Part shown: positions 15,226 through 15,287 of the stretch, in pieces
How positions within the stretch are numbered: position 1 is the stretch's first letter
Layout: each line of letters starts with the position of its first letter
Origin: an uncultured Eubacterium sp.
GTDB lineage: Bacteria > Bacillota > Clostridia > Oscillospirales > Acutalibacteraceae
Direction of reading: 5' to 3'
Assembly (NCBI GenBank): GCA_900542875.1
Contig: UQPH01000036.1
Coordinates: 1 to 15,287 of the forward strand
DNA length: 15,287 nt
Translations under genes and position numbers: made by a program
Notes under the pieces: generated by a model
Database searches by the model: none
What the model saw: only the letters and a program-made list of their open reading frames with translations
Told to the model about the DNA's origin: nothing

Positions 15226-15287
15226 TGGCTTATCGATAAAGCCTATTAACCGTGCAGGTAAAATTATTACAGTAGATTAGTAAAACG

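Noticed and set aside
15228..15244. Hairpin GGCTT/AAGCC after glnA
   Set aside because: A 5-bp stem with a 7-nt loop and no T-run; it may be a weak processing site but is not a convincing terminator.

Overview
The window looks like a chromosomal segment from an anaerobic, low-to-moderate GC Firmicute, most likely a gut-type Clostridia (Oscillospiraceae/Ruminococcus-like). The evidence is indirect: AT-rich intergenic DNA with sigma-A-type promoters, strong AGGAG-type ribosome binding sites, a GSI-alpha type glutamine synthetase, LuxS, an anaerobic ribonucleotide reductase activase, and a separate GlnRS beside GluRS. No rRNA, tRNA, CRISPR array, transposase, integrase or phage gene was seen. 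No gene-free stretch exceeds 300 bases.

Layout. (1) 85-1640, minus strand: an ilvE-luxS operon (branched-chain aminotransferase, then S-ribosylhomocysteine lyase) from one strong promoter. (2) 1881-8114, plus strand: a tightly packed four-gene operon gltX-glnS-typA-hemW (glutamyl- and glutaminyl-tRNA synthetases, the ribosome-associated GTPase BipA/TypA, and a HemW-type radical SAM protein). (3) 8326-9360: gap (glycolytic GAPDH), apparently transcribed alone, ending at a strong terminator that also works toward the facing nrdG. (4) 9445-10619: nrdG (minus) and a GtrA-family membrane protein (plus) diverging from back-to-back core promoters. (5) 10903-13717: four consecutive plus-strand paralogs of an unrecognised, N-terminally membrane-anchored protein, forming one compact operon. 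(6) 13882-15225: glnA, whose promoter matches the -35/-10 consensus exactly but is followed by an intrinsic terminator before the start codon.

Most of the window is housekeeping: amino-acid metabolism, aminoacylation, translation, glycolysis and dNTP supply under anaerobiosis. Glutamine and glutamate recur (gltX, glnS, glnA, and glutamate as the IlvE amino donor), though these genes are not in one operon.

The least explained part is the four-gene paralog array. All members share a basic N-terminus, one membrane segment, a 'YL..KY' segment and a nearly invariant 'DDYQ[LM]' block, then diverge toward the C-terminus. No partner gene such as a toxin, secretion system or regulator is visible, so no function is claimed. 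The second point of interest is the glnA leader, whose promoter-terminator-gene order suggests control by antitermination or readthrough.
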